A stretch of 64,000 bases of DNA from Dermatemys mawii (lineage: Eukaryota; Chordata; Testudines; Dermatemydidae), in NCBI GenBank assembly GCA_007922305.1, contig ML677351.1, forward strand, positions 9,143,558 to 9,207,557, in the 5' to 3' direction. The translations under genes were made by a program, and so were the position numbers. Shown piece by piece: positions 46,851 through 59,525 of this stretch (position 1 is its first letter; every line of letters begins with the position of its first letter). The notes beneath the pieces were generated by a model. The model made no database searches, was not told where the DNA came from, and worked only from the letters and a program-made list of their open reading frames with translations.

Positions 46851-47630
46851 ACTAGCAATCGGATGAATTATTAGGTACAACTGACAATTTCTCTTCTGCC
46901 CTTACTATTTCCTGTAACCATGTCCTGACTCAAATGCCTCTTACTAGGATGTAATACAGTATTCACTGTGTGTGCGCATTCAGTACCAATATACCTGAAA
47001 GTACAATTGTCAAGGTATTTTATTCTTTCTAAGCCTTTACTTGCATCTACTATTTAGCACATAAAATCCCGCTTTTCAGTTCTGATCCTGATCTTATTCA
47101 ATCCCACACATGTCAACTGACAGATGAAATTCTCACTCACTTCCCTTACACTGAAAAGGGAGTTACTAGCAGTTACTGTGAGAGGAATGAAACACAAAGA
47201 ATGAAGTTTTCTAAGGGAAGAGTGAGAATTTCCAATCTAAAACAGAAACAGATAGTAAAAATGAGTCCAGGTTAGCACGTTTGAAAAGGAGTCAGGCTGG
47301 CCAAAAACAATAATTCTGATTCACAAAATAAATCCAAAGTTTTGGAATTTTTGTTTTATTCTGATGCTGGAGGAAAATGAGACCTTTAGATCGTTTTCAT
47401 AAGAAAAATCCACCCCTGCAACAGAGACCCTCAGTATTTAGGATCAAGTCTCCTGTGCTGCCAGATTTTGGAGTAGGGACTTGAACTTGAATCTCCCACA
47501 CCGCATGAGAGTGCCCTCAACACCTGGCTATTCTGGAGTCTCTTCCTTTCCATCCCACTCCAAATTCCATCTGGGACCTGAGAAACCAAACACATTTCTT
47601 AAAACCAGTATAATTCCATGATGTCCCTAG
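46851..47630. other. unannotated sequence
   Basis: Nothing recognised. Confidence 0.4.
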
Positions 47631-47634
47631 CCTC

Positions 47635-47812
47635 TGATGGTGTACCTAGCCTCTGTTTTCCAGAAGCTGGGAATGGGCGACAGGGGATGGGTCACTTGAT
47701 GATTACCTGCTCTGTTCATTCCCTCTGGGGCACCTGGTATTGGCCGCTGTCAAAAGACAGGATACTGAGCTAGGTGGACCTTTGGTCTGACCCAGTATGG
47801 CCGTTCTTATGT
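47635..47812 (+). mobile_element. CR1-like LINE 3' end
   Basis: Contains AGAAGCTGGGAATGGGCGAC, GATTACCTGCTCTGTTCATT and the tail TGGACCTTTGGTCTGACCCA then GTATGGCCGTTCTTATGT, a high-copy LINE 3' end in turtles as I remember it. Confidence 0.7.
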
Positions 47813-49479
47813 AAACATTTTGGTTTGGACAAAAGAGCATTTTACAGCAGTAAAAGGTTTTTCAATTTCTTCCACACCAGCTCTAGTGAAGGCCCTCCGA
47901 ATTCTGCTGGGGCACTGGCAAAGTGACCCAATGCAACTGAGTGTGAGGGTAGCATATTCAAGAGGGATTTATTTAACGGTAACATTTTCAAAAGCAATTT
48001 AGGTACTTGGAAGTCCAAGTCTTATGGAAATTCACTGGACCTAAGTCACCTTTGAAAAGGGGACTTGCGCACTGTTGAAAATTTTACCCATAGACTTTTT
48101 AAAAAGGTACATTTTTATTGTGGGTGCATTGAAACATAATCCTTACTGCTTAGTCAAACATATGTCTGTCCATATTTTCAACTGGCATAAATTGGCAGAG
48201 CTATGTTGATCTCAGTGGTTGACATCAGTGGATGAGCTGGCCAGTGGTTACAGCAGTTACACAGGCACCATGGCTTTATGAAAACCACATTGCTCTTTGC
48301 AGGTCTATGTCTATTGAGATTGATAATGAGAATGTTTAGGGTTATTACTGCCTCTAAATAATACATCTGTTACAGCTAACAAATGGCTTCACTGTAGGCG
48401 AATACCTATTTATTATCATACCTGAAACATAAATTAGACGGTAACTTATTTGCTTGCTCCAAAAAAAGAGCAGCTAAAATGAATAAGATGAATGAGATTT
48501 CTGATTTACCTATTTTGTTGAGGGATAAACAGATATATCATCACAATTAATATGTCTGTTACTAATTAAAAGCAATGTTCAAAATGATCATTTCTGATGT
48601 AATTTTATAGTTGGGTGGTTCAATGGGCAGACAGGAGTGGGGGGGATTTCAAATCCAAGAGTTAATTTCACTTTCCCCTTTTCTTCTCTCTCCTCTTTGT
48701 TTTATTATTTCTATCAGCATCATTACCACTAGCTGTTTCTCATGTGTTGTTACTTACACAACAATTTAGTTTCTTTTGCACAACGCTTTTTCATATAAAC
48801 ACTACCCTAAATTGCTTTGCATAATAATTTAGTTCAATAACTGCAGCAACTATACAGTGTGAATGAATGGCAGAAGGCCAATAACAAAAGGAAAAAGCAA
48901 TTAGACACAGGCTATGGAGAAAAGACATGTTTTAAGATAAGATGCTTCAGTCTATATCACCAAAGAAAATAGTACGTAACAATAGGGCAGATCCTCAGCT
49001 CATGTAAATTGTGAATGACTTCATTGGAGCTGTGACCTTATATACTAACTCAGGAGTTGTGCTAAATTAGACTATCCTCCTGTAAAACAAAATCTTGTGT
49101 GTAAGTGTGTGCATTCAAAGCTTGATCATAGGGACTCTGACACCAAGGCAACAAGGGCTGTATTAGAACCTAATCAGAACAGAACCTTATTTAGCCTTTG
49201 CCCTACTTAGTCTTTGGGTTTTCTTAGATGAGGATGTCAGAAGCAGAAAATCTACTGAAGAAGTAGGGAGAGTACTGAGATTCATCATGACACTAGGGGA
49301 CCAGATGAAAGGTATTATTTTATGGCCACAACACCTGTGTCCAGAGTTAAGGCCTTGCAGAGACCTGAAGGAAGGGAGGGAAGGTTATCCAGTTCCAGGA
49401 AATGTCCCAACAGACTGATTTTTCTGAAGAGTGTGAAGGCAAACAGATTTCATTCGAGACTGATGTGACCTGACGATAT
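47813..49479. other. unannotated sequence
   Basis: No gene recognised. 48990-49040 has weak similarity to old dispersed repeats (GGGCAGATCCTCAGCTCATG). Confidence 0.4.
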
Positions 49480-49683
49480 ACAGATGGCAACTGATAAAGG
49501 GTATGTGAGAATTTCATTGCAGAAGTCCCCTGGGTCTGGCATCTACTAGTCCTCCAGAGAATGTCATAATATTTCTAATGAAAGCTTGAGTCATACTGGT
49601 CATTATGGGACATGTGTGTGGAAAATATGTGAAGAGTTATGGTATATAACTCTTCTAAAAATATGTTCTTTAGGTCTGTGAGT

Positions 49684-50299
49684 TGTGACGGAGCCAGACC
49701 AGAAGGATATAGGATAGTGCTGGAAGGCAGGTATATCAGCCTCAGGATGTGCAGGTCCTTGTTCCCTGGATAGCCAAACAAAGGCTACTCCAGACCAATC
49801 AAGACATCTGGGGCCAATTAAGAACCTTCTAGAAAGGAGTAGAAACAGCTAGCCTAATTGGGACACCTGAAGCCAATCAGGGACTGGCTGAAACCAGATA
49901 AAAACCTCCCAGTTAGTCAGGGGGGTGTGGGTGTCAGGAGCTGTGGAAGGAAGTTATGCTGTTGGTGAGACTGAGTGTTGGACAACATATCGTACAGAAG
50001 GAAGGAGGCCCTGAGGTAAGGGTGAAGTGGAGTTTGAAGAAGCGGAGACTGCTGTGGGGAAGTAGCCCAGGGAATTGTATTGTGTTTTGTGCCTAAAATG
50101 TCTGCCATCTTAGCTGATACTATTAGGGTCCCTGGGCTGGAGTCCGGAGTAGAGGGTGGGTCCGGGCTCCCCCCTTTCTGTCTCTCCTAATTACTTACTG
50201 AGGAAGGGAGGTCACTCTGGGGCCTGGATGAGTTTCTGAGGCCCCTAAATCTGCCAGGAAGCGCAGGCCCCACAAATACAGACTCGGAACTTTGTCACA
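49684..50299 (+). mobile_element. 616-bp solo LTR with 4-bp target duplication
   Basis: Ends TGTGACGGAGCC...AACTTTGTCACA, a perfect 6-bp terminal inverted repeat (TGTGAC/GTCACA), flanked by GAGT on both sides (49680-49683 and 50300-50303). A CCAAT box (49873-49877) and TATA-like GATAAAAA (about 49897-49904) set the orientation as plus. The duplication fits class I ERV or Ty3/Gypsy insertion. Confidence 0.85.
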
Positions 50300-50619
50300 G
50301 AGTTAAGTCACAGAAAGATGATCCACATACACTCTTGTCAGGCGGAGAGGAAGGGAGCTCATCTCACTCTGGCTAGTCATGTGCAAGCTGAGTACTGTAA
50401 GGTTCACAATGAATGCTCATTTACTGTCTGAGCAAAATACTAAATCAACAGAAGCATTAGCTCCTGGGGCTGGAGGAGAAAAACAAAAATGGGTTAATCC
50501 TGTTTGGGACTAAGACAATTTGAAACCATTTCTGGAGGGCAGATGAAAATATTAGTTATTCCTTCACTCTGTGAGGACAAGCCACCTGGAGGCTTCATTT
50601 TATGAGAAGGGATCTCAGT

Positions 50620-52096
50620 CAAAGTTCCCTCTATTTTTTTTCATTCATGTGTGGAATGAATGCTGTTATGTGCAGCACCAATAGCGGAGGTAATGTGTAG
50701 ATGTGCACCACCAGTAGAAACAAACAATCTAGATATAATATATGTTTTTAGAATGTGAGAAGAAGGAGGAGGAGAAGTAGAAATAATATTAAAACAAGGG
50801 ATAATTAACAAGGTGCACTGCTTAAGGTGTTTATTTAGTATGAACCCTAACTCTAACCACAACCCCAATAAAGCCAAAAATGTTTCCTTTTAGGTAATGC
50901 TGCTCTGAAGTGTCTGGATTCTCAAAATACACTCTAATGATGATGCAGCCTCAAATACTAGAGGTAAAAGTGAAGGGAAATGACACTTTATACCAACAGT
51001 TAAAGAAATAGTTCATTGTAATTCAAGGGAATTACCATAGGCGCGGACTCTGTGGGTGCTCCTGGATTGGGGCACCCAAAGGGAAAAGTTAGTGGGTGCT
51101 CCACACCCACCAGCAGCCAAGCTCCCGCCTCCTCATCTCCACTGCATCCCTGCTCCTCCCCTTTCCTCCAAGCACTTCCCACTCCCTGCCACCTAATAAC
51201 TGTTTGGCAGTGCTTAGAACTTTCTGGGAGGGGGAGGAGCATGGCACAGTACGGTCAGGGGAGGAGGCAGAGAAGAGGCAGGGCAGGGACAGGGACTTGT
51301 GGGGAGGGGATAGAATAGGGGAAGGCATTTGGGGAAGGGATGGAATGAGAGAAGGGTGGGACAAGGGTGGTGCAGGTGCGGGGGGGGGTCGAGCACCCAC
51401 TGGACAGAGGAGAAGTTGGCACCTATGGGATTTACAGTTTCTAATTTTACTGATAACAGCAATATAAAAATAAAGACATTTTTACATTTTCATTACTGAG
51501 TTTTGAATTGTTTTACTGAAAGTTCTACATATTTTCAACATTCAGACTGGCAGCTAACGCCAGCCATTTCTCATCACTAAACAATTTTAGCAACCTTCCT
51601 CCTCTGTTCCCACCCTCCCACAAGCCAATACCATTCACTCGACTATAAAACAGCAACACTTTTACACATACTTCAGAAATCAGACATCACCGGATTTTAA
51701 ACTTTTAGGCAAAATTATTTATACTTAAAACAAAAACCATGTACAAGAAATAAGCTAGTTAGAGAAAGTTACTTAGAAACCTTCAATTTTTAAAGCAAAG
51801 CTGGGGAGTGGCAGCATCTCTTCCCTCCCCGCCACAGCCCCAGGGCTAGGGCTGGGGAAAAGGCAACTCTTCCCTCCCCACCACAGCTGGATAACCTTCC
51901 CTCTGTTCCCACCTTCCCCTTTGTTTCCATAGACCTGCATGCCCCAAACTCCCCCACACTATATTCCCCATTTCACCCTACGCTCACCTGTGGTTATGCC
52001 TCTGTGTGCACACCTGTGTGGTTGTAGTAATCAGGCACGTGGATCTTGACGGCTTCCTGTGTGGACACGCAGTGGGGCACCTTAGAGGGAACACAG
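50620..52096. mobile_element. non-autonomous hAT-like element, 1,477 bp
   Basis: Left end CAAAGTTCCCTCTATTTTTT and the complement of the right end CTGTGTTCCCTCTAAGGTGC are inverted repeats of the CAGTGTTCCCTCTA type. Flanks ATCTCAGT (50612-50619) and ATTTCAGC (52097-52104) match at 6 of 8 positions with two transitions, a decayed 8-bp hAT duplication. No transposase frame. It contains the MITE at 51035-51428. Confidence 0.75.
51035..51428. mobile_element. 394-bp MITE nested in the hAT-like element
   Basis: The left end CCATAGGCGCGGACTC and the complement of the right end CCATAGGTGCCAACTT are inverted repeats. GC-rich and purine-rich inside. Open frames of up to 123 codons on both strands here are low-complexity artefacts. 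Superfamily not assigned; the flanks give no clear duplication. Confidence 0.7.
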
Positions 52097-52620
52097 ATTT
52101 CAGCCATCTGGTTGAAAACCCTGGGAACAGGACTTGGCGTGTCTTGTAGGAGACAGAGGAATACCTTGTGCATTAAGATTAGGCTCCAGTAAGCATGTTA
52201 TGATTTTGTTTTATATGTAACTCTTAGTTTCCAACAGGGTTACTTTCTATCACTTGAATCTCTGTTCTTTGGTAATAAATTTATTCCTGTGTTTTGTAGA
52301 GTGGGGATCCAGAGCTGAACCATGCAAGCTATTCCCCTTTTGGAGTAGTGAATCTGAGTTCTATGAGTGTTCAGAGAACAGTTGCTGGGAGCAGTTGGGG
52401 GTGCTGTGTGTCTATCGCCAACCTGCAGAGAGATAGCAAGGCCTGTGGAGGCCTGGAAGGTAGTGCTAATGTTTCCCAATGTCTCTCCAGAGAGAGCCAG
52501 GACCTGAAATGGGGCAAGCTGAGCTCTCCTTTACAGGAAAATGGGGTGCCAAGAAGAAACTGAGGCTTAGAGTACTGAAACCAAAGGGATTAGGAGGCCC
52601 TGAGGAAGGGTATCTCTAGA

Positions 52621-54849
52621 AGGAAATAGCTTGGACAGGACACAGATGATAGGCACTGAAAGGAGATGATGTTCATCCTTGATTTGGGGACCAGCATGGA
52701 ACTTCTGGTGGCAGTGGAATGAAATCTGCCCTCTACTGCCCTGTACCAACAGGAGAAAAGAACTGCTGAACCCAGGAGGGAAGTAATGAATGGCAGGAGT
52801 CAGAAAGGGTCTTCAGAGGGACTATATTGAGGAGGAAAACATTTTGTGACCCTGTAAGGGTGCACCCTCGACAAACAGGGGAAGACCCAGCAGAAGTTGC
52901 TGGACATCTGTTTTGTTTTGTTGGACTTTGTTTATCTCTCAAAAGGGGCGATGGACTTTATTATTTGACTGGAGAGTTAAAATGGGAAAAATGAAGAAAC
53001 AGCAGGATTCAATGCCAGACTGGGTAAGCCCCTGTAATAAAGCTTATTTTCACACACTACTGTGTCCCAGGCTTTTGCTGGGAAATGTCTCATTTTTTTT
53101 TAAAGTCCAATTTTGATTAGAGAAATTCACATATCTTGGCAATGATTTCTATGAAAATGACCCATTTTCAAGTTTACGACAACCTTACGTAAAGTGTTAA
53201 TTACACAGGAAGTTTAAAATTAATTATGTGTGAGTCATTCCTCTAATGTAAATAACTTTCTTTATCCATTTCTTTTCTTTCCCCTGTGGTAATTTTCAGC
53301 AAAAAAGGCGAGGGAAGAACCCCAACTCTGTGCAGAGCACTGCTGAATTTGAGAGAGAAATAAATGGCATCCCTCAGAATTTGGGTTGTTGCAAAGACAC
53401 AAGTGTACCAGCTCTGGAGAGAGAAGGCAACCCAAAAATTTCAGGATTTTGTCTTCTTTTCTGGCCTCCAGAGCTCTTTGATTTTATTAACCTTCCTTGC
53501 CGCCTCTCACATATACCTTCTACTAAAATCTACTTAAACTTTCCCAACGCTCCAAGTCTTCCACATACTCTAAACTTTGGTTTATATCATAATGGAAATG
53601 CTGCCAGATTACAACTCCAGCAGCTCAAATTTTGATTAGGATAGACATGGAACTTAAGGGTAGATAACTGACTATCAGTTTTATCAATCAGGCAGACAAA
53701 CTGCAATCTCCCTGTGCAGGTATATTCTCCTTAAGAAAAATATATTGAGTTTTTTACCACATAGACACAATAACTAGTAAATCAATCTGCATGGATACTT
53801 TATAACCATTAAAGCACATATTGTCAATATATTGTGTCAAAATAACAAATATCCTTAAATCAAAACCTAAGAAGTTATCAAGCAGCATTTTTCTTACTTT
53901 GCTTATTTGTGAATTTTGATTATCAATGGGATATTTTTGTTGGTTTCTGTGTGTACAGAGAAATCAATGTCACTTACACCAATAAAAATCTAGTCCTTCT
54001 AAACCTTCATAATAAAGGACAACTGGGAATACAAAAATTGTTGCTGGCACAGACTTTCTGCTTCTCCTAGTTTTTCTACTGTTTTACTTCTGGGAAAAGC
54101 TGAACTATTAGATTTATATGACCTGATTCAGTAAAGCACTTAAAGCACACACTTTAGTCCCCTTGACTTCATAGTTAAGCAATGCTTTACATAAATTTAA
54201 ATGCTTTGCCAAATAGGGAGAAACAACCATGTGCTGAAATGTTTTGTTGAATCAAGGCAATAGTACCACATGCATTTGCTACACTATTGTCTTTCTGAAC
54301 AATGTATTCTGTGTATGAGTAATTGATAGTGAGTAGATTTGTATAAAACAAATTAAGAGCTAGTTTTTCATACATCTTAGGTGTACCCATTTATGTATGA
54401 AATTAAAGCCTAATTTGTGTATGAAATTGCAAGCTTTTAATGACTGAATATAAATCACCATAATTCCATGTTTCAGTTAACATGATACATCAGTTACATG
54501 AAATTAAAAAGGGGCCAAAATAACATAGTTAACATTCTTACTACACATTTATATATAATCAAGTGTAATATCAAAGATATGTAAAAATTATGCTTCATGC
54601 CAACAATATTGAAATGATGGTTTGCAGGATTTTCACTTGCACCATAGTGTGATTTTTTTACATGTGAATATTGGCATTCCATCAATGTACAAACCTTGTA
54701 AGGGCGATGGAATATATATATAAAGTTACCTTCAATGAAATGCCTTTACATTTCAATTGTCATGTTCTTGTTTGCATAAAGGTTATGTGAATCAGAACAG
54801 CTTAATGAACTTTTTTGTGTTTGGGGCAATCAATGAGGACATGAAGGCA
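52621..54849. other. mostly unannotated; LTR-like texture to about 53.05 kb
   Basis: 52621-53060 may be further LTR retroelement sequence (GGGGAAGACCCAGCAGAAGT, then CCCTGTAATAAAGCTTATTT with AATAAA at about 53037). No coding motif. The 101-codon frame at 53330-53635 is not recognised. The rest shows nothing. Confidence 0.35.
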
Positions 54850-54965
54850 CCCAGGTTTTAAATAACTTTCCCAAAGTCCCCCAGCAATGTGATAGTACTA
54901 CAAACAGAACTCAGGAGTCCCAACTCCCAGCACTACTACTGTAACCATTAGACAGCTTTCCTGTA
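54850..54965 (+). repeat. MIR/CORE-type SINE fragment
   Basis: ACTTTCCCAAAGTCCCCCAG, GAACTCAGGAGTCCCAACTC and TAACCATTAGACAGC follow the MIR order. Confidence 0.65.
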
Positions 54966-57590
54966 CCACCTTATGACAACATACCCGGTCCTTCAAAGTA
55001 ACGATGAAAAAAAGACAAGAGGATTCTGGATATCTGACCCTTATTTTAAGGCACAGAACCAGTTTTAGCTGAGTGACTGGAATTGTTCTGCTTATTTCAG
55101 GAGGAATCAGATGCTTTAATATAGAACAAATATTTTATTAGAAAAAAAAGGATTTTTTTAAAAAAAATTGTTTATATCAATGTGTAATAGACAGTTTCTG
55201 CTGTTAGTCAAGTACATACTATGAAGTAGCTGGTAACTGCCTTAAATTATTCTTCCTTTACAGTACAGAAAAAACTAACAGGGGCATTTCTCTGTTATGA
55301 AAAATAAACTCATTTAGAACAACTTTTCTCTTCATTTCCTCAGGCTAACTCTTCTTTTTGGTTTCCTTGGACCAGATTTTCTAAAAATGTTTAAGGCCCC
55401 CACTTCCTGTGGAGAATTTTGCCAGTATGTTTTATTTTATTATTTGACATTGCTGCAACGAGCTGCCAGAAAAATCACATCTGAAGTCGCCAGTGCTGTG
55501 TGCTGGCAATGTTTCTGAAGTGTCCTATTCTATCAAGCCACATTATGCTGTTACAAACTGGTTCTACCTTTTTCTTTCCCCAACATTTCTGTTCACCAAG
55601 CATCACAAATATAAATGTAAGGCCAGATTCTATGCTGTGGTTTTCAAAAAGCACAACCTAGATGGTACAGCATATTGATGCAGCTTATATGTCACTTTTG
55701 GACCTTGCTAATTCTGGATTGCTATTGGGCCCAGTACAGCTGACACAAATCAGAGCAGCATAAAGGTGTGCTCTAATTTATAACTACTTATTGACTGTTT
55801 GGGAGCCCAGAATAGCTGAACTGTTTTGCACTCTAAGCCATTGCCACCACTATTGTCTAATTTAGACCAGCATTCATCCACATGGGCATTACGCAGAATG
55901 GCAACTCAGAGCCGACTATGTTGGTCTTATAACAACCCAATACTGGGTGAATTCCCAGAGATGCCATTATATCCTCTAAGCCTTCATAATACTGTGAAGG
56001 CGCCATAGCCTCTTTTTTAAACAAACTACTCCTTCCAGAGTTATCTCATGATAGGTCTAGTGTCTGTGGCATCATAGTAATGCTTCCATGATGAATAGAA
56101 ATTTAATCAGCATTTACAAAGGTGATCTCTAGGGACTTTATTTCAGAGAAACACAAGGAAGATTAAGTACCCCCAATGTTTAAAAGCTTCAGTTTAGATT
56201 TTCATCTGACATTCTTAGTCCCACAGCCCCTTTCTAAGTTCAAAAAAATATGTCTTTTTCACACTTTTTGTGCTTCCATTTACAACCATGATGTCAAGAA
56301 ACAAAAGAAAAAACATACAAACAAAAGTTAACTAAGCTAATCTTTTCTGATCAAAATAAGCTCAAAGTTCTGTTGTTCGAGTTTATTTATCCATACATGG
56401 GGCATCGTTAAATGAATTAGGACATATTCTGATTAGCCAGAAAAACACTTCTATTATCACAAAGATGTTATGCTTAAGGTTGTTAGAAAATAGAGATAAA
56501 GTATAGTACCTGAAAGTTATCTGGTGGCTGGGAAAATATATGTTTAAAGCTTTCTGGAGTGTGAGAATGGTTCCTTTAATTCCTACATGGAATACACAAG
56601 TATTACCAATTTCTTGCCTTAGCAGAAACCAGACAGATAATGGCATTTCTACCTGTAAATGAAAAATCATGGATCAATTTGCAAATTAAACAGTGCTTAG
56701 TGCCCATGCCCTAAACCAAACTACCTCGAATTTTTTCAATATTCAACCTAAACCAAATCACTCAAAATGTAATAAGTGACCTATTTGTATATTCCTAGGA
56801 CATCTACATTTCTATACCAAACAAGTCTGTATAAAAAGAGCCTAAATCCAGCAGTTTATTCACAGTCTTCAGGATTAGCAGTTCCTGAATTAAACATCCA
56901 AAAGCTCTCCTCCTACTGTAAAATGTCTTGGTCAGGAGGGATCTTAGCTGATTTTAGGTGATTTTATCACCATCTTTTCTATGGTTCAACATTTTAACTC
57001 ATTGCCTTCAGGACTGGGACTTTCAATAAAGTACATTCTGAAACATAACTCTAGCATAACCAAAACCAGAGCAACACCACTGTACAAAGTTACACTCTAT
57101 TTACTCTGATTTCCCCAGTGAATCTCATTTCATTGTTCAGAAATTTTAAGTCAGAGTACTGGTGATTATTCTAATGTACAACAATAATTAAGAGGGGGAC
57201 TCTACAGATGGCATGCACCAGATTAGAAGTCTGAGATGTCACGTTTCACATTAATAGTAGACATTTTGTTCCCCTTATTGTTCATCTCTGAGACTATTTA
57301 TAGGGAAATCAGGCTCTTTGATTGTTAAGAGTTCATCTGCCACAGCTGCTTATTCCTCACTTGAAGCCATAATCCTGTTTTTCAGTCCCATAAAATGCAC
57401 AGTTTGTCTGGATGCCTTAAGTAGTCTTTTCTAGACTTCAATATTAAGGATCCAGTTGAGAGAATTGTTGCTCATATATATCCTCAAAAAACACTGTGAA
57501 TACAGCATGGACATGGGGTGGAAACTGGTCAGTGGTCACCCCGCTCTGACTATTATGCAAATATTCTTTCCTGGCCTCTTCAACAACAGT
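54966..57590. other. unannotated sequence
   Basis: No gene supported. 55730-55870 has wording like the old repeat near 40.6 kb. Open frames up to 95 codons lack signatures. Confidence 0.4.
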
Positions 57591-57829
57591 CATGGGTTTG
57601 TCTACACTTGTGGAGCTGCTCTCCCAGCGGTGGTACTCCATCTCCATGAGAGACCATAGCTTGGTCTACAGAAAAAAGCCCTCCTATCAACATAGTACTG
57701 TCCATGCTGGAGGTTAGATCAGTTGCTCAAGAATTTTCTGCATATCCCTGAATGACATAACGATACTGACATAAGTTTAGATTGGGGTGAGTGGCTGTGG
57801 GTTTTAAAAAGTAGTGTGGACATATCTTT
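57591..57829. mobile_element. hAT-like MITE, about 240 bp
   Basis: The left end GGGTTTGTCTACACTTG pairs with the complement of the right end, AAGATATGTCCACACTAC, with a few differences. Same end type as the element at 39.3 kb. Confidence 0.6.
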
Positions 57830-59394
57830 AGGTGCTTCCAATATGGGATCAAACTTTCCATGGGTGCCTCCATTGGCATCCGTACCTGATGCATAAGATG
57901 AGAGTGAGAAAAAATATGTTGTTAAAAATGATCTCTCTGAACTTGAAGGGGTTCATGGGTTTGGCAGAGGAGGTGTTGTCTTTTTAAGGGAGACTACACA
58001 GCCAGTAAATTAACTACAACAGGGAGTCAGCACCATTCCAAGTACATATTCCAGTACATTGGAATAGTTCTCCCACAGGTGACCGGAAGAGAAGACTACT
58101 ATTTTTGCCAGCTAAGTATGCAGGGGAGGCAGCCATGATAATTGCTGGCGTCTCCTTATGACGTATGTTCATGTAAAGAAGGGATACAGTGATCAGAAAA
58201 AATGTATGGGAAAGGAAATATTCTTTAAAGGGGCAGAAATGTTGGGGGATCAAGTTCAGGGCTCCTATGATTGGTTCAGCAAAGAACAACCCACACTTCC
58301 TTTACAGTCCCCCTTTACCCTCATTTAAAGGGAGAGATGGAAAGGTCCCAGCTATGGGTTGGCTGGGTGTGGGTGCTACTGGTATATACATATGCTTGCT
58401 GGCAGGTATATGTAAATTATTATGAAATGACCTGCACTGAAAAATGTTATCATCTGTCAGGTACTCCCAGACATTCAGGAATAAATTTGCAACCTAATTA
58501 AACCACATCCAGTGTCTACCGTCCTTCTTCCAGTATAGTTGGGCAAAGTGTGTTAATGTACACATCTTTATTAAGACTGTTAATCGCCACTTAGCATAGA
58601 CAAAAACAGATCAGATCCTCAGAGGAAGTTTTGTGTACATTAGAAAGTTTTATCAACCCCATTTTAAGTCCACTTATACTCTTATTTCAGTTTAAGATGC
58701 TCTATTTCTAAACCTATGTAGTTAAATCTGTACAACTTTCCTGTATAGAAAAACCCTGTGTTATGACTTCTTTCCATCACCCAGATAGCACAAAGAAGCA
58801 GTAATCTTACAAAAACCAGTCAGCATAGAATGCGCCTGTTGGAGGCGAACTGCCATCGGGCATAGCCATGCCACTGCTGTGTTCTGAACCCCCTGGCCCT
58901 TCCCCCTCCCTCTACCTGCTTGGGGTTAGGAACATGCTGAGGAAAGGATTTGTCATCGGGGTACTGCTAGAGCCCATCCCTACTGCCATATTGTCCACTG
59001 AAGGACACTATGCTAATGGCATAATTTAGAGCATCCTGAGGGCTGTTCTAAGTATCGCTGGGATTTGGACCTTCCCTGAGTAACATAGAGCAGTATTCAG
59101 CTTGAAACTCTGCACTTTCCTGAGCCCAGAGACACTATAACAAAGGAGAGAATCTGAACTGGGCATGTTTAAAAGCCTATTACATGGCCACAGTTAAACA
59201 CCAAGTGCTAAACACCAGCAAATATGCCTTTAAACATGAATCTTATTAAACATTACTTAAATAAAGTCAGTCATTCACACATTTTCCTAACACAACTCAT
59301 TTTTCCATATAGACAAATCTGAAGTGAGCTACAAGAGGCTGGTTCATCAGACTTTGTGCACTGCGGCTCTAATAAACTGGTTACCATAATAAAC
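57830..59394. other. unannotated sequence
   Basis: No gene supported. A C-rich stretch at 58884-58915 has no recognised identity. Confidence 0.4.
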
Positions 59395-59525
59395 AGCACT
59401 GTAAGCTCCTTGGGATAGGGACCTTCTTTTTTTTCTATGTTTGTACAGTACCTAGCACAATGGATTCCTGGACCATGGCTAAGGATTCTAGGCTTTACAG
59501 TAATGCAAATAATGATGATCATGGT
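59395..59525 (+). repeat. L2-type LINE/SINE 3' end
   Basis: Reads GTAAGCTCCTTGGGATAGGG, TGTTTGTACAGTACCTAGCA, then CTTTACAGTAATGCAAATAA and a short ATGATG tail, the usual order for an old amniote L2-like 3' end. Confidence 0.7.

Larger units (their letters stand above)
49480..52620 (+). mobile_element. LTR-type host element, interrupted twice
   Basis: Outside the two inserts, 49480-49683, 50304-50619 and 52097-52620 read as one LTR-like sequence. Joining the flanks of each insert gives continuous text, and a polyadenylation signal AATAAA at 52274-52279 follows a T-rich run. The outer ends are not resolved. Confidence 0.45.

Noticed and set aside
50845..50870. Telomere-like CCCTAA/CTCTAACC words
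   Set aside because: Only a few imperfect units inside a hAT-like element; no tandem array.
51052..51467. Overlapping open frames up to 123 codons on both strands
   Set aside because: Low-complexity GC- and purine-rich MITE interior with inverted ends; no domain and frames on both strands.
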